Source: Acetomicrobium hydrogeniformans
GTDB lineage: Bacteria; Synergistota; Synergistia; Synergistales; JAFGMB01
Reading direction: 5' to 3'
Assembly: GCA_016841745.1 (NCBI GenBank)
Contig: JAENYO010000005.1
Coordinates: 22,439 to 86,438, forward strand
DNA: 64,000 nucleotides
The first letter of the stretch is position 1. Each line of letters begins with the position of its first letter. Position numbers and translations under genes: made by a program. The notes beneath the pieces were generated by a model that worked only from the letters and a program-made list of their open reading frames with translations, made no database searches and was not told the DNA's origin. Shown one piece after another: positions 56,306 to 64,000 of the stretch.

Positions 56306-57884
56306 AAAAATCACCTTCCGGGATAGAGAGGTATATAGTTGTCCCTTTGCCAGGACTCGAATCAATCTTAATTTTACCATTCAAAGAATCAGTGAGAGAT
56401 TTGACGAGAAAAAGACCGTAACCTCTTTTACCACCCGTTTTAGTCGTAAACCCTTTCTCAAAGAGCTTTTCTCTCGCATCTTCTGTAATACCTGAACCAT
56501 TATCATTGATGGAAATATCCATACCTGTATTTGACCCCTTCATAGTGAGTGTTATTCTCTTATTTGCACTTTCACTCTCCAGGACTGCTTCCATTGAATT
56601 TTCGATCAGGTTACCAAGGCAAACCAGGATCGAGTTTATATCAATCCCTTCCAGTAAACCCAAAGAACTCTCCTCTGTTAGAACAAGCAGTATTCCTAAT
56701 TCCCTGCATCTGCCTATCTTTCCTAAGAGCAATCCCGCAATTGAAGAATTCTGTATTCTTTTCATTACAAACTCGATCATTTCCTGCTGAACATTCGATT
56801 CATTATTCATGAAACTGATGGCATCTTCATAGTCTCCAATCTGTACCAGGCCTGAGATTGTATGAAGTTTATTTAAAAAATCGTGTTTTTGTACCCTGAG
56901 AGCTTCATTTTGAACCCTGAGGACCTCAGCCATTTTCTTCGCCCCCGTCAACTCTTCTGCCAAAAGCTGCATTTCATCTATATTTCTGAAACTCGCGATA
57001 GCTCCATATACCTGGCCATCAACTTTAATAGGAATTCTGTTGGTTATGATCTTCAAATTGATTACGCTCTGTTCCTGGTCATACTGAGCTTTTCCCGTTC
57101 GAATGACCTCCATAAGTTTTGAATTTGGAACAAAATTTGTCACGTCCTTGTTCTCAACCGGATCATTCTCACCTATACCAAGCATTTTTCTGGCCTGTTT
57201 ATTCATAAAAACAATTTTTCCTTCTTTATCTGCAGCCACTATACCCTCCTTGACTGATTCAAGAAGGGCCTCCCTCTCCCTGAGCAGAGATGCTAATTGA
57301 TATGGTTCCATTCCGAACATGGAGTTTTTTATATTTTTTGCAAGAAAGTGGGCACAGATTATTCCGATCAGAAGACCCAGCACTATTGCAAAAATAATCT
57401 TCTTCCTCAAGCTCCATATCAATAGATTGATATCGCGTGTCCACAGGTAGACAGCAATTGCCCCGACATGTTCCTCTTGTCTATATACAGGAACATACGC
57501 TCTAAGGGTAGGCCCAAGGGTTGTCACTTCCGGATAGGATGAATAAGGGATCCCCTCTATAACTGGACCAGCTTTGCTGCCAATGGCCAGGATATATTTC
57601 ACTTCAGCTTTTTTCCTTATCTCTTCCACTATGGGCTGAACGATCTGGTCACCGTCAGGCCAGTCAATATATTTCTTGATATCGGGGATCCCTGCTACAG
57701 AATAGGCAATGTCCCTCGCATAGGAAGCAAGTTGGTCCTGAAATTTCAAGACCATGAATCTTTCTATCAAAATACCTGCAACTATCAAAGTAAGCACTAT
57801 AATTGTTACGATAAGCAACATGAACTTATATTGAATAGGGAAAGATTTTCTCTGGGTAAACCCGATCTGGAGCACCTCCTCCAA
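56277..57884 (-). CDS. Sensor histidine kinase, CitA/DcuS (MaeK) family
   Basis: A 535-residue membrane sensor. Membrane helices near residues 22-42 and 160-182 flank an extracytoplasmic PDC-type ligand domain containing TLGPTLRAYVPVYRQEEHVGAI. A PAS domain follows (LLESVKEGIVAADKEGKIVFMN, ~208-230), then the phosphoacceptor His in RVQKHDFLNKLHTISGLVQ and an ATPase domain (LGNLIENSMEAVLE, DNGSGITEDAREKLFEKGFTT, KRGYGLFLVKSL). This is the citrate/C4-dicarboxylate sensor layout. The start is uncertain: a TTG at 57884 lies in a purine-rich GGAGGAGGTG stretch. It forms an operon with the regulator. Confidence 0.92.
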   Translation of the reverse strand: MEEVLQIGFTQRKSFPIQYKFMLLIVTIIVLTLIVAGILIERFMVLKFQDQLASYARDIAYSVAGIPDIKKYIDWPDGDQIVQPIVEEIRKKAEVKYILAIGSKAGPVIEGIPYSSYPEVTTLGPTLRAYVPVYRQEEHVGAIAVYLWTRDINLLIWSLRKKIIFAIVLGLLIGIICAHFLAKNIKNSMFGMEPYQLASLLREREALLESVKEGIVAADKEGKIVFMNKQARKMLGIGENDPVENKDVTNFVPNSKLMEVIRTGKAQYDQEQSVINLKIITNRIPIKVDGQVYGAIASFRNIDEMQLLAEELTGAKKMAEVLRVQNEALRVQKHDFLNKLHTISGLVQIGDYEDAISFMNNESNVQQEMIEFVMKRIQNSSIAGLLLGKIGRCRELGILLVLTEESSLGLLEGIDINSILVCLGNLIENSMEAVLESESANKRITLTMKGSNTGMDISINDNGSGITEDAREKLFEKGFTTKTGGKRGYGLFLVKSLTDSLNGKIKIDSSPGKGTTIYLSIPEGDFCEENTSIDC

Positions 57885-58090
57885 GGAAGAGTAAATATAT
57901 ACAATAAAAATATTTACTCTAAGTACTTACATGCCAAATTGTATCATTATGAATCTTCTGTAAAAATATGTAATTTTTCTGATAACGGAAAAAATTTAAA
58001 CTTTAGCGATCAAATAACATTTTCTCTTTCATCGTCCGTCATTTGTAAGATAAACCGAAAGGAAGGACGGAATAGCTGACAATTGAGAGT

Positions 58091-58137
58091 AAAAAGAGGC
58101 CCTGACCTGTTAAATTGGCCAGGGTATATTTTTTTGA
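58091..58137 (-). terminator. Terminator of the MFS gene
   Basis: CCCTG-A-CC / GG-C-CAGGG stem around a short loop; on the minus strand followed by CTCTTTTTAC and on the plus strand by TTTTTTTG, so it can act in both directions. Confidence 0.7.
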
Positions 58138-58146
58138 TTAGGTCGA

Positions 58147-59313
58147 TCATTCCGTAGAAATAGAGTCATAAAAGAATTCTTTAATGAAAAATATCGATAC
58201 TGCCACACATAGCATTATTCCTATAACAAGATAACTGAACCTTATGGCAGGGTCATTGAAGATTCTACCCAGAAATGCCAGAAAAACAGGTGATGTGAAC
58301 TGGCCCAGATATATCATGGAACTTAATACAGCCATAGCCTTAACTGTCTGCTTTCCTGGTACGGAGTTGGAAGCCTTTAGAAAAACGTATGGATAAAGGG
58401 ACCTGTTGGCAAAACCTATGAGAAAACTGCCCCCAAATACCATCCAGAGGGCCAGGGACCAATGGAGAGTAAAGAACCCCACAGCCATTAGAGCCAACAT
58501 GCCCGAAAGAAAATACCTGCCTGAAAACTGCCGTGTTCTGTGAAGGAAAAGCCCGGCAAAGAAACCAGCCAGGGTGGAAAAGGCAACTGCCGTCCCTGCT
58601 GCTCTGGAGGTGCCCAGGACACTCTCCTTAAGAAAAAAGGCCATGGTGGGAGGAAGAGCGAAAAAGACTAAATTAAGGCAGAACATACCCACGGCAAGGC
58701 GATATATGGAAAAGGGAAGCCTGGTTCTATGTGAATCATGAGAAGAATGTTCTGGAGGTTCGGGAATAAATAACCAGGCCATAACCAGGACTGGAAGGGC
58801 AAAGAGATATATAAGGAAAGAATACCTCCAGTGAAAGCTGGCCAGGTAACCTGAAAGTACCAGCGAAACCAGGCCTCCAAGCATGTTGGAAGAACTGGAC
58901 ATTCCCATTAATTTTGCCCGTTCCTTGCCCTCAAAAAAATCTGGGATCAGGGCAATGGACAGCGGCATCACCAGGCCTACTCCTGTTCCAAGAACTACCC
59001 TGGATAGAAGCAAGGTCGAAATGCCAGGTGAGGCAGCACCGCCCAGGCCTCCTGCCATGTAAATCAAAAGCCCGGTAAGAAGAATTTTTCTCTTTGGAAA
59101 GTGGCTCACAAGCCAGCTGGATACAAAAAGAAAAGGAATCATTACCAGGGCGGGGAGTGTCGCCACAAACTGGACGGTAAGCCTCCCTGCCTGTGGAAAA
59201 GCTTCAGCTATAACTCCCAGGGCAGGGGAAACTGCTGCCCCGGCCATTACAGTGAGGAGAGAAAGGGAAAGAACTGCCGGCTGAAGGGACCTGTTATATT
59301 TTGAATTCAACAC
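58147..59313 (-). CDS. Major facilitator superfamily transporter
   Basis: About 388 residues, 12 predicted membrane helices in two halves. Loop motif between helices 2 and 3: VSSWLVSHFPKRKILLTGLL; helix 4-5 region VVLGTGVGLVMPLSIALIPD FFEG-type; C-terminal half from FLKESVLGTSRAAGTAVAF. It resembles drug or small-molecule efflux proteins. A GTG at 59313 has GAGGAG 7 nt upstream; an ATG at 59343 gives ten more residues. Ligand unknown. It stands alone, terminated downstream. Confidence 0.88.
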   Translation of the reverse strand: MLNSKYNRSLQPAVLSLSLLTVMAGAAVSPALGVIAEAFPQAGRLTVQFVATLPALVMIPFLFVSSWLVSHFPKRKILLTGLLIYMAGGLGGAASPGISTLLLSRVVLGTGVGLVMPLSIALIPDFFEGKERAKLMGMSSSSNMLGGLVSLVLSGYLASFHWRYSFLIYLFALPVLVMAWLFIPEPPEHSSHDSHRTRLPFSIYRLAVGMFCLNLVFFALPPTMAFFLKESVLGTSRAAGTAVAFSTLAGFFAGLFLHRTRQFSGRYFLSGMLALMAVGFFTLHWSLALWMVFGGSFLIGFANRSLYPYVFLKASNSVPGKQTVKAMAVLSSMIYLGQFTSPVFLAFLGRIFNDPAIRFSYLVIGIMLCVAVSIFFIKEFFYDSISTE

Positions 59314-59443
59314 TCTCATACTCCTCTGTCTGTTGGATTCCATAAAGAAAGATCAGCTCTATTGTTTTATATTCAACAGAAAGCTATTCTCCCACAGATA
59401 GTGGAAATAGAACAGAAGAAGATGACTTTTATCAAACTCCCGA

Positions 59444-60232
59444 TCATAGACCTTCTTCCAGAAAGGATCGGAAATCCCTGACGATCTCGGGAAGGGTCTT
59501 ATCCATCTCTCCCCGACATATCTGTTCAAGTGCACGCCGTTTCTGGGTAAAGGCATCCTCTATCTGTTCAATAATATAATTACACATTTCCTCATCTGTC
59601 TGGTTGAAGAAACGCTCCTCAAAAGCAATTGCTTCTTTTCTTATGCCAAAATCAATAAGCCCCATGGGGAGCATGTCAAAAATGCTGTGAAGAGAAGAGT
59701 ACACTCTTTTGTGATCCAAATCATCCCATTGCTGCTGAATTATTTCCCTTGCCCTCTGGGATCTAAGATCGTGAAATTCAGGCCTCAGGGCTTCGTATAC
59801 CTTTTTCTGAAAATCTTCCCTGATCTGACGTGCCCTGGCCAGGAAATTTGATGCTTCCCTTCTCAGGAGCAGTGCTGCCGGATTATCCTTTCCGCCTCTG
59901 GCCAGAACACCGGATATTTCAGAACGTAGCCTTACCTCCACATCCTTGTTGAGCTCAAAGGAATCATCGGGATTTCGAAAAAGAATCCCCCCGCATGAAA
60001 GGGTTTTTAAAATGTCCGTAAGGCAATTACGGTTTTCCTGGTCTGATGAATAGTCTTCCTTCCCGCAAAGGCAGGTTTCACAAAGCCTCTGCTGGATTTT
60101 TTCATTTGTGAGGGGGTGCTCCATGCATAAAAGGAACAGGATCCTTGGTGTAATGTGTTGTGTGAGAAATTCAGGATCCACTCTGCTTAAGGACCTAATG
60201 TAGTCTTTCATTACGATCTCATCCCCTTTCAT
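59444..60232 (-). CDS. Unknown 262-residue protein, winged-helix-like start
   Basis: The N-terminal ~90 residues (TQHITPRILFLLCMEHPLTNEKIQQRL, then a CETCLCG and a C in CLTDILKTLSCGGILFR) look like a winged-helix DNA-binding domain with a possible Cys-based metal site. The rest is helical and charged (ARQIREDFQKKVYEALRPEF, ALEQICRGEMDKTLPEIV). No transmembrane segments. Start ATG at 60232 or 60211, both with weak sites. It may regulate the neighbouring MFS gene. Family not recognised. Confidence 0.6.
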   Translation of the reverse strand: MKGDEIVMKDYIRSLSRVDPEFLTQHITPRILFLLCMEHPLTNEKIQQRLCETCLCGKEDYSSDQENRNCLTDILKTLSCGGILFRNPDDSFELNKDVEVRLRSEISGVLARGGKDNPAALLLRREASNFLARARQIREDFQKKVYEALRPEFHDLRSQRAREIIQQQWDDLDHKRVYSSLHSIFDMLPMGLIDFGIRKEAIAFEERFFNQTDEEMCNYIIEQIEDAFTQKRRALEQICRGEMDKTLPEIVRDFRSFLEEGL

Positions 60233-60358
60233 TCACCAGATTGAACTTCCTCTATAACAGTATAAACGTATTTATCCTTTATAGAAAAAAATGAATAACG
60301 CCTCCAGTGCAAGAAGAAGCTGTGCTGAGAATAAACAGTTAAAAATATTGAGAAAAAG

Positions 60359-60391
60359 ACAAGGGGAACCCTTCTCTTGGGCTCCCCTTGT
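60359..60391 (-). terminator. Terminator after the dienelactone hydrolase gene
   Basis: ACAAGGGGAACCC / GGGCTCCCCTTGT stem (one mismatch) with a 7-nt loop, 18 nt beyond the stop. Confidence 0.75.
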
Positions 60392-60408
60392 TAATTCAGA
60401 CTCCTTAA

Positions 60409-61212
60409 TTAGAATATTTCCTCAAAAAACAGGTTCATGGCCTCCCATGACCTTCTGTCCGCAGCCCGATTATAGGCAGAACCCCTTGAAGGATCATCTC
60501 CAGCCCCGGGATTGGTAAAACTGTGGACTGCATGGCCATACATTATCAGCTGCCAATCCACACCGCCTTCTTCCATCTCCTTACGAAAATCCATTACCTG
60601 TTCCATGGGAACATGGGGATCCGCTGCTCCATGAAGGACGAGGATCTTTGCCTTTATATTCCCGGCATTTTCTGGATCCGGCGTATCCAGATTGCCGTGA
60701 AAACTTACCGCACCAAGAATGTCAGATCCGCTTCTGGCCTGTTCCAGGGCAACTCCCCCGCCAAAGCAGTATCCAATTGTAGCTATCCTGTCAGGGTAAA
60801 CCTGGGGAAGAATTATTATCTCGGCAAGAGCAGCGTTTACCCTTTCTCTCATAAGAGTACGATCCTTCCTATATATTGTGGCCTGCCTTGCCGATTCCTC
60901 CCTGTTCTCCGGGCGAACTCCCTTGCCGTAGATGTCCGCAGCAAAGGCTACATAGCCCAACTCGGCCAACATGCGGCATCTCTGGATTATCTGCGGATTT
61001 ATCCCGTTCCACTCATGAACCACGATTATTCCCGGTCTTTTACCTTCCAGTTCCTCATCCCAGGCGACAAAACCTTCCAGAACAGTTCCTTTGTGGCTGT
61101 ATTCATGGTACTTCTCCTTTATCATGGATGCTTCACCTCCGGATACTGCGGCAAGTAGCAAAATAAGAGCAAGGATAAGCATGGAAATAAAGAGGAAAGA
61201 TCTCTTTTTCAT
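60409..61212 (-). CDS. Exported dienelactone-hydrolase family protein
   Basis: A 267-residue alpha/beta hydrolase with a signal peptide (MKKRSFLFISMLILALILLL ... GGEA). Catalytic Cys in TIGYCFGGGVAL, Asp in VLHGAADPHVPMEQ and His in YGHAVHSFTNPGA form the DLH triad. VVHEWNGINPQI precedes. DLH proteins cleave lactones and esters. Export is unusual for the catabolic enzyme but common for this subgroup in anaerobes. GGAGG before the ATG. Substrate unknown; flanked by terminator. Confidence 0.92.
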   Translation of the reverse strand: MKKRSFLFISMLILALILLLAAVSGGEASMIKEKYHEYSHKGTVLEGFVAWDEELEGKRPGIIVVHEWNGINPQIIQRCRMLAELGYVAFAADIYGKGVRPENREESARQATIYRKDRTLMRERVNAALAEIIILPQVYPDRIATIGYCFGGGVALEQARSGSDILGAVSFHGNLDTPDPENAGNIKAKILVLHGAADPHVPMEQVMDFRKEMEEGGVDWQLIMYGHAVHSFTNPGAGDDPSRGSAYNRAADRRSWEAMNLFFEEIF

Positions 61213-61594
61213 TTCACGTATTCCTCCTTTTCACATCTAAATTCCCAACTGCATAATTATACTAGGAAACAAGTAGATTGATAAAGATTTAAAACATAAT
61301 ATTTCAAATGAAATATATTATAAGGTCAACAAAAAAGGGCCGGAGATATCCGGCCCTTCAAAAGGGGAGGTAGTTCGTATATTACTTCAGAAAAAGTGTT
61401 TTGCACTCGCAGCTTAAATTACTTATTCCTAACTATGTGTTAAGTATATCAAACATTTATTAAGACGCAACCAAACACAATAATCCTGGATACCTTTCAG
61501 GGGTATTTATGCCCAATATATGGCTGATAACGTTTATTTTCATAGATTTTCAAGGTAAATCATTATTTTTTATCTTTTTTTGGAGAAAAGGCTC
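61213..61594. other. Intergenic region
   Basis: A 382-bp AT-rich gap. It holds the terminator at 61335-61358; nothing else could be supported. Confidence 0.5.
61335..61358 (-). terminator. Terminator in the gap after the DUF3303 gene
   Basis: AAGGGCCGGA-GATA-TCCGGCCCTT, a perfect 10-bp GC-rich stem with a 4-nt loop, followed on the minus strand by TTTTTTG. Confidence 0.9.
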
Positions 61595-61867
61595 TTATTT
61601 CGGTTCCATAACAATTTTATGAGCCTCCCGAGAGGTCATCACCTTTATTACCTCGAAATCGACGAGATCATCCCAGTTTGAGATCCATATGTCCAGAAGT
61701 TGTCGATCATCACACTTCATTACCTGGTAACATGTTTGAAGGTCGTCAGTAACTACACTGTTTATATACTCGACTCCCTCCGGAATCATTCTTCCCCTGG
61801 TTTCAAATCTTTCATATACCGGGCCTGGGTTTCCATTTCTGAACCGCTCAATTATCATGAAAAGCAT
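61595..61867 (-). CDS. DUF3303 family protein
   Basis: A 90-residue protein (MLFMIIERFRNGNPGPVYER, LQTCYQVMKCDDRQLLDIWI, DFEVIKVMTSREA) of the DUF3303 family, small ferredoxin-like-fold (alpha/beta dimeric barrel-type) proteins. AAGGAG precedes the ATG. It is 57 nt downstream of the wHTH/ferredoxin gene and probably in its operon. No function known. Confidence 0.85.
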   Translation of the reverse strand: MLFMIIERFRNGNPGPVYERFETRGRMIPEGVEYINSVVTDDLQTCYQVMKCDDRQLLDIWISNWDDLVDFEVIKVMTSREAHKIVMEPK

Positions 61868-61923
61868 TATTCCCTTCTCCTTTCATAAAATAGGCTGTTG
61901 GGAAAATCCAAATGAGCAATTTG

Positions 61924-63117
61924 TTAAGCCAGGGTCCTTTTCATCCAGACCTTGAAAGCGTTATAAAGATATCCAGGAGCCAGGTCCAGGTAGTTGCTGA
62001 ACCACCCCGGCTTAAAAGCAGCAGCATCTTCTGTCATCTCTAGATTAATTGCCTTTACAGGGCAGGCCATTACGCAGAGTCCGCAGCCGATGCAGCGCAT
62101 CTTGTCAAAATGGACTTTGCCATCAGATACGGACAATGCTCCCATGGGGCATGCTGTAACACATTTACCACATTTTATGCAGGTATTCTCCTCGATTTCG
62201 GGTATATATCGAGGACTGCTTATGAGGCTGGGAGCATTGAACTGATTTATGGTTTTCATTGCATGGCAGCAGCATCCGCAGCACGAACAGCTGGAGTTTC
62301 CATTGGGCTTACCCGTAATGTCGTTCATCATCCAGCTAACGCATCCCTGCTCTTCAGCGTAACGCTTGATGGCAATTATCTCCTCTTTATCGCTTCGGCG
62401 CATGAGCCCCCTATCGATGAACCTTACCGCAGTAGGTCCCATAGTGACACAGTTTTCCAGGGGTTTACCGCAACCTTTCCCTTCAAGCTGAGTTGTCATA
62501 CGACACTGGCACATACCCACCGCAAAATCATCGTAGGGTTCAATAGCCTCCTCCAGACGATCCGAAGGCAGGGCCATGTAGAGGGTCTTTGCTACTCCTC
62601 CCACTGGCAGATAACGAACGATGGGCTGCACTTTGCCCGTATAATCAGCTATGTAGCCATCATCCCATATACTCTCAAAAAGGTTTGCAAAACCCTGATG
62701 CCAGTTATTGCGGGTTGATAGATCTGGAGTCATGAGGGCCATTTCAAAGGTTCCGGGCACAATAGGCATAAGGGTGTATTTCCGGGGCTCCCCCCAGGCT
62801 AGAACAACCCGTTTATTAAAGGAAAGGAAATCCAGGATCCGCTCAACTTCCCGAAGAGGACGACCGGAACGGGCGGCTACTTTTGCAGCCGTCCGGGGGC
62901 GAAGGGGCGGAAGGTACTGTACAAGCTCTGCTTCCTCGACGGAGTACATGTGCATAACCATTGCCAGCAGATCTTCAGAAGGCTCCGGACCCAAAAGCAG
63001 AGGCGAAGCATAGTATTTCAATATCCTGTGATGGGCAGCCGTGGGGACAGTCGCACTCTCAAAACCCGTCATTTTAGCGTTAAGATCTATATTAAGTGTA
63101 ACTATTTTCGATGTCAT
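61924..63117 (-). CDS. 4Fe-4S ferredoxin-domain protein with winged-helix N-terminus
   Basis: A 397-residue protein. Residues ~45-125 are a winged-helix-like segment (YSVEEAELVQYLPPLRPRTA, GRPLREVERILDFL). The middle has paired cysteines in GMCQCRMTTQLEGKGC and SSCSCCGCCCHAM. The end has two 4Fe-4S motifs: CIKCGKCVTACPMGA and CIGCGLCVMACPVKA. Such proteins occur in strict anaerobes and probably move electrons for an unnamed oxidoreductase. GAGGGAG precedes the ATG. Role not known. Confidence 0.85.
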   Translation of the reverse strand: MTSKIVTLNIDLNAKMTGFESATVPTAAHHRILKYYASPLLLGPEPSEDLLAMVMHMYSVEEAELVQYLPPLRPRTAAKVAARSGRPLREVERILDFLSFNKRVVLAWGEPRKYTLMPIVPGTFEMALMTPDLSTRNNWHQGFANLFESIWDDGYIADYTGKVQPIVRYLPVGGVAKTLYMALPSDRLEEAIEPYDDFAVGMCQCRMTTQLEGKGCGKPLENCVTMGPTAVRFIDRGLMRRSDKEEIIAIKRYAEEQGCVSWMMNDITGKPNGNSSCSCCGCCCHAMKTINQFNAPSLISSPRYIPEIEENTCIKCGKCVTACPMGALSVSDGKVHFDKMRCIGCGLCVMACPVKAINLEMTEDAAAFKPGWFSNYLDLAPGYLYNAFKVWMKRTLA

Positions 63118-63251
63118 TGTTCTCCCTCATTCCTGAATAATAAATGGGGTCAGACCTTGATTTTAACCGTATGTATACTATTGTTCTTTAACGGACAGTC
63201 TGTAATGATCGCAAACATTTACATTCTGAAAGGAGTACTTTTTCTTGCCCG

Positions 63252-63764
63252 TCAGTTCACCAGTCCCTTATCATCAGGGCTTCTCTTTAAATAGATACCT
63301 TTCGGCCTTTTACTGTCTGCCTTCAGGTCAGAGGGGATAAAGCTGTAACTGGTCAGAAGATAGGGTCCATAGGGCCCGGCAGCGGTGATATTTCGCAGGT
63401 ATTCGGTGGCCATTGAATAAAGAAGGGATGATCCCTGAACATAGATTAAGGGTGCAAATTTTTTTCTGTTTTCATCCGATGCTTCTTTCATTCCGGGACA
63501 AACAAAGAAACCTTCAAGACTCAGGGAAAAATCATAGGGTATTTTCGATCTGTCAACCTTATCAGATAAGCCTATCAGTAAACTTACTTTCCATCTGGAT
63601 GGATCTTCCTGATGATTCATCAGGGTGGCTCTTACCTCGATCTGGCCTTCCTGTTTCTCTCCCTTTTTATAACCCGGGGAAGCAGCGCAGAAGGTCCGGG
63701 TATAAAAATAACGTTCAAGCCGGAACAGAGGTGTGATTTTTTTTCCTGATCCTTTATCTGCCAA
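63252..63764 (-). CDS. SecB-like protein
   Basis: A 170-residue protein whose second half contains IYVQGSSLLYSMATEYLRNI then TAAGPYGPYLLTSYSF, the SecB pattern of a long helix followed by a Gly/Pro turn and final strand. The first part has alternating strands (GQIEVRATLMNHQED, WKVSLLIGLSDK). TTG at 63764 is chosen because GGAGG lies 7 nt upstream. SecB-like solitary chaperones in bacteria outside Proteobacteria are sometimes linked to toxin-antitoxin pairs; none is visible here. A similar fold without chaperone role cannot be excluded. Confidence 0.6.
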   Translation of the reverse strand: MADKGSGKKITPLFRLERYFYTRTFCAASPGYKKGEKQEGQIEVRATLMNHQEDPSRWKVSLLIGLSDKVDRSKIPYDFSLSLEGFFVCPGMKEASDENRKKFAPLIYVQGSSLLYSMATEYLRNITAAGPYGPYLLTSYSFIPSDLKADSKRPKGIYLKRSPDDKGLVN

Positions 63765-63863
63765 GGGGTTACCTCCATGAATAGTTTTTTTATCAACTCT
63801 TTCAGAAAATGGCAAAGATTCGGAGAGGAAATGCCAACTGGTCTCTCCGATGTTTGATCTTAA

Positions 63864-64000
63864 CTAGACATCCTCAAGGAGTTCTTTAAGTTTTTTCATC
63901 TCAATATCAGACAGGGTAACACCCTTACCCATCTTCTGGTGGTCAGGTGACCATTCTCTAATATCGTACTTCGGTTCTCTCTCATTCCAGCTTACAAGAT
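63864..64000 (-). CDS. YdbC-type PC4-like ssDNA-binding protein, 3' end only
   Basis: The last 45 codons of a gene that continues past the right edge: LVSWNEREPKYDIREWSPDH, then KMGKGVTLSDIEMKKLKELL and stop. This is the YdbC/PC4 family pattern (KYDIRxWSPDHxKMGKGxTL), a small single-strand DNA-binding transcription cofactor-like protein of Bacillota and relatives. Confidence 0.88.
   Translation of the reverse strand, partial: LVSWNEREPKYDIREWSPDHQKMGKGVTLSDIEMKKLKELLEDV

Noticed and set aside
1-64000. CRISPR array, tRNA, rRNA or insertion sequence
   Set aside because: No regular repeat-spacer pattern, no clover-leaf gene noticed and no transposase found; the integration target is a protein gene, not a tRNA.

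Overview
The window holds the right-hand ~36 kb of an integrated siphovirus-type prophage and ~28 kb of host chromosome from an anaerobic, moderate-GC bacterium. The host gene content fits Clostridia (Bacillota) or Synergistota best: DUF1659/DUF2922/YvrJ genes, a DUF1847 protein, TRAP transporters, an Fe-S class I fumarase split into two subunits, a ferredoxin-like protein and a YdbC/PC4 protein. No rRNA or tRNA gene was seen, so the taxon is an inference.

Prophage, 1 to ~35,965. Virion genes run on the minus strand from right to left: HNH nuclease, small and large terminase, portal, HK97-type protease, major capsid, head-tail connectors, tail tube, tail assembly chaperones with a programmed -1 frameshift site, tape measure, lambda M-, L-, K- and J-like tail-tip proteins, and a repeat-built fibre cut by the left window edge. 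From ~17.7 to 26.2 kb lie early and regulatory genes: deoxyribosyltransferase-like protein, a small tyrosine recombinase, an ImmR/ImmA-like pair beside a 48-bp perfect palindrome, dUTPase, replisome organiser, LysM exported protein, Bro/KilAC antirepressor, and a Cro-like/S24 repressor pair around an array of TTAAGG half-sites. From 26.3 to 34.0 kb is an AT-rich accessory block: a dGTPase and a CCA-type nucleotidyltransferase in one operon, then a type III restriction-modification pair. A large serine integrase closes the prophage. It sits directly against a host yvrJ gene whose 3' part is missing, so the right attachment site is inside yvrJ. No lysis genes are visible; they are probably off the left edge.

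Host region, ~36 to 55 kb. DUF2922 and DUF1659 genes and a DUF1847 gene are followed by a minus-strand set of genes for dicarboxylates or N-substituted amino-dicarboxylates. It contains a lone TRAP binding protein, an MBL-fold hydrolase, an MmgE/PrpD protein, a soluble NadB/FrdA-like flavoprotein, a fumarase/aspartase-superfamily lyase, a fused pseudogene made of a second lyase and a second PrpD, an AspT-like permease, malic enzyme, class II fumarase, two-subunit class I fumarase, a FadR-type GntR regulator and a complete DctPQM TRAP transporter. The expected flow is import, C-N (or C-O) cleavage releasing fumarate, hydration to malate, then oxidative decarboxylation to pyruvate. Epimerisation by the PrpD protein is possible but unproven.

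Downstream, 55 to 64 kb. A C_GCAxxG_C_C redox protein appears to be a selenoprotein, with an in-frame UGA at its first conserved Cys followed by a SECIS-like hairpin. A CitA/DcuS-type sensor kinase and its response regulator follow, probably controlling the dicarboxylate genes. Then come an MFS transporter, an unknown protein, an exported dienelactone-hydrolase-family enzyme, a DUF3303 protein, a wHTH/ferredoxin protein, a SecB-like protein and the 3' end of a YdbC/PC4 gene.
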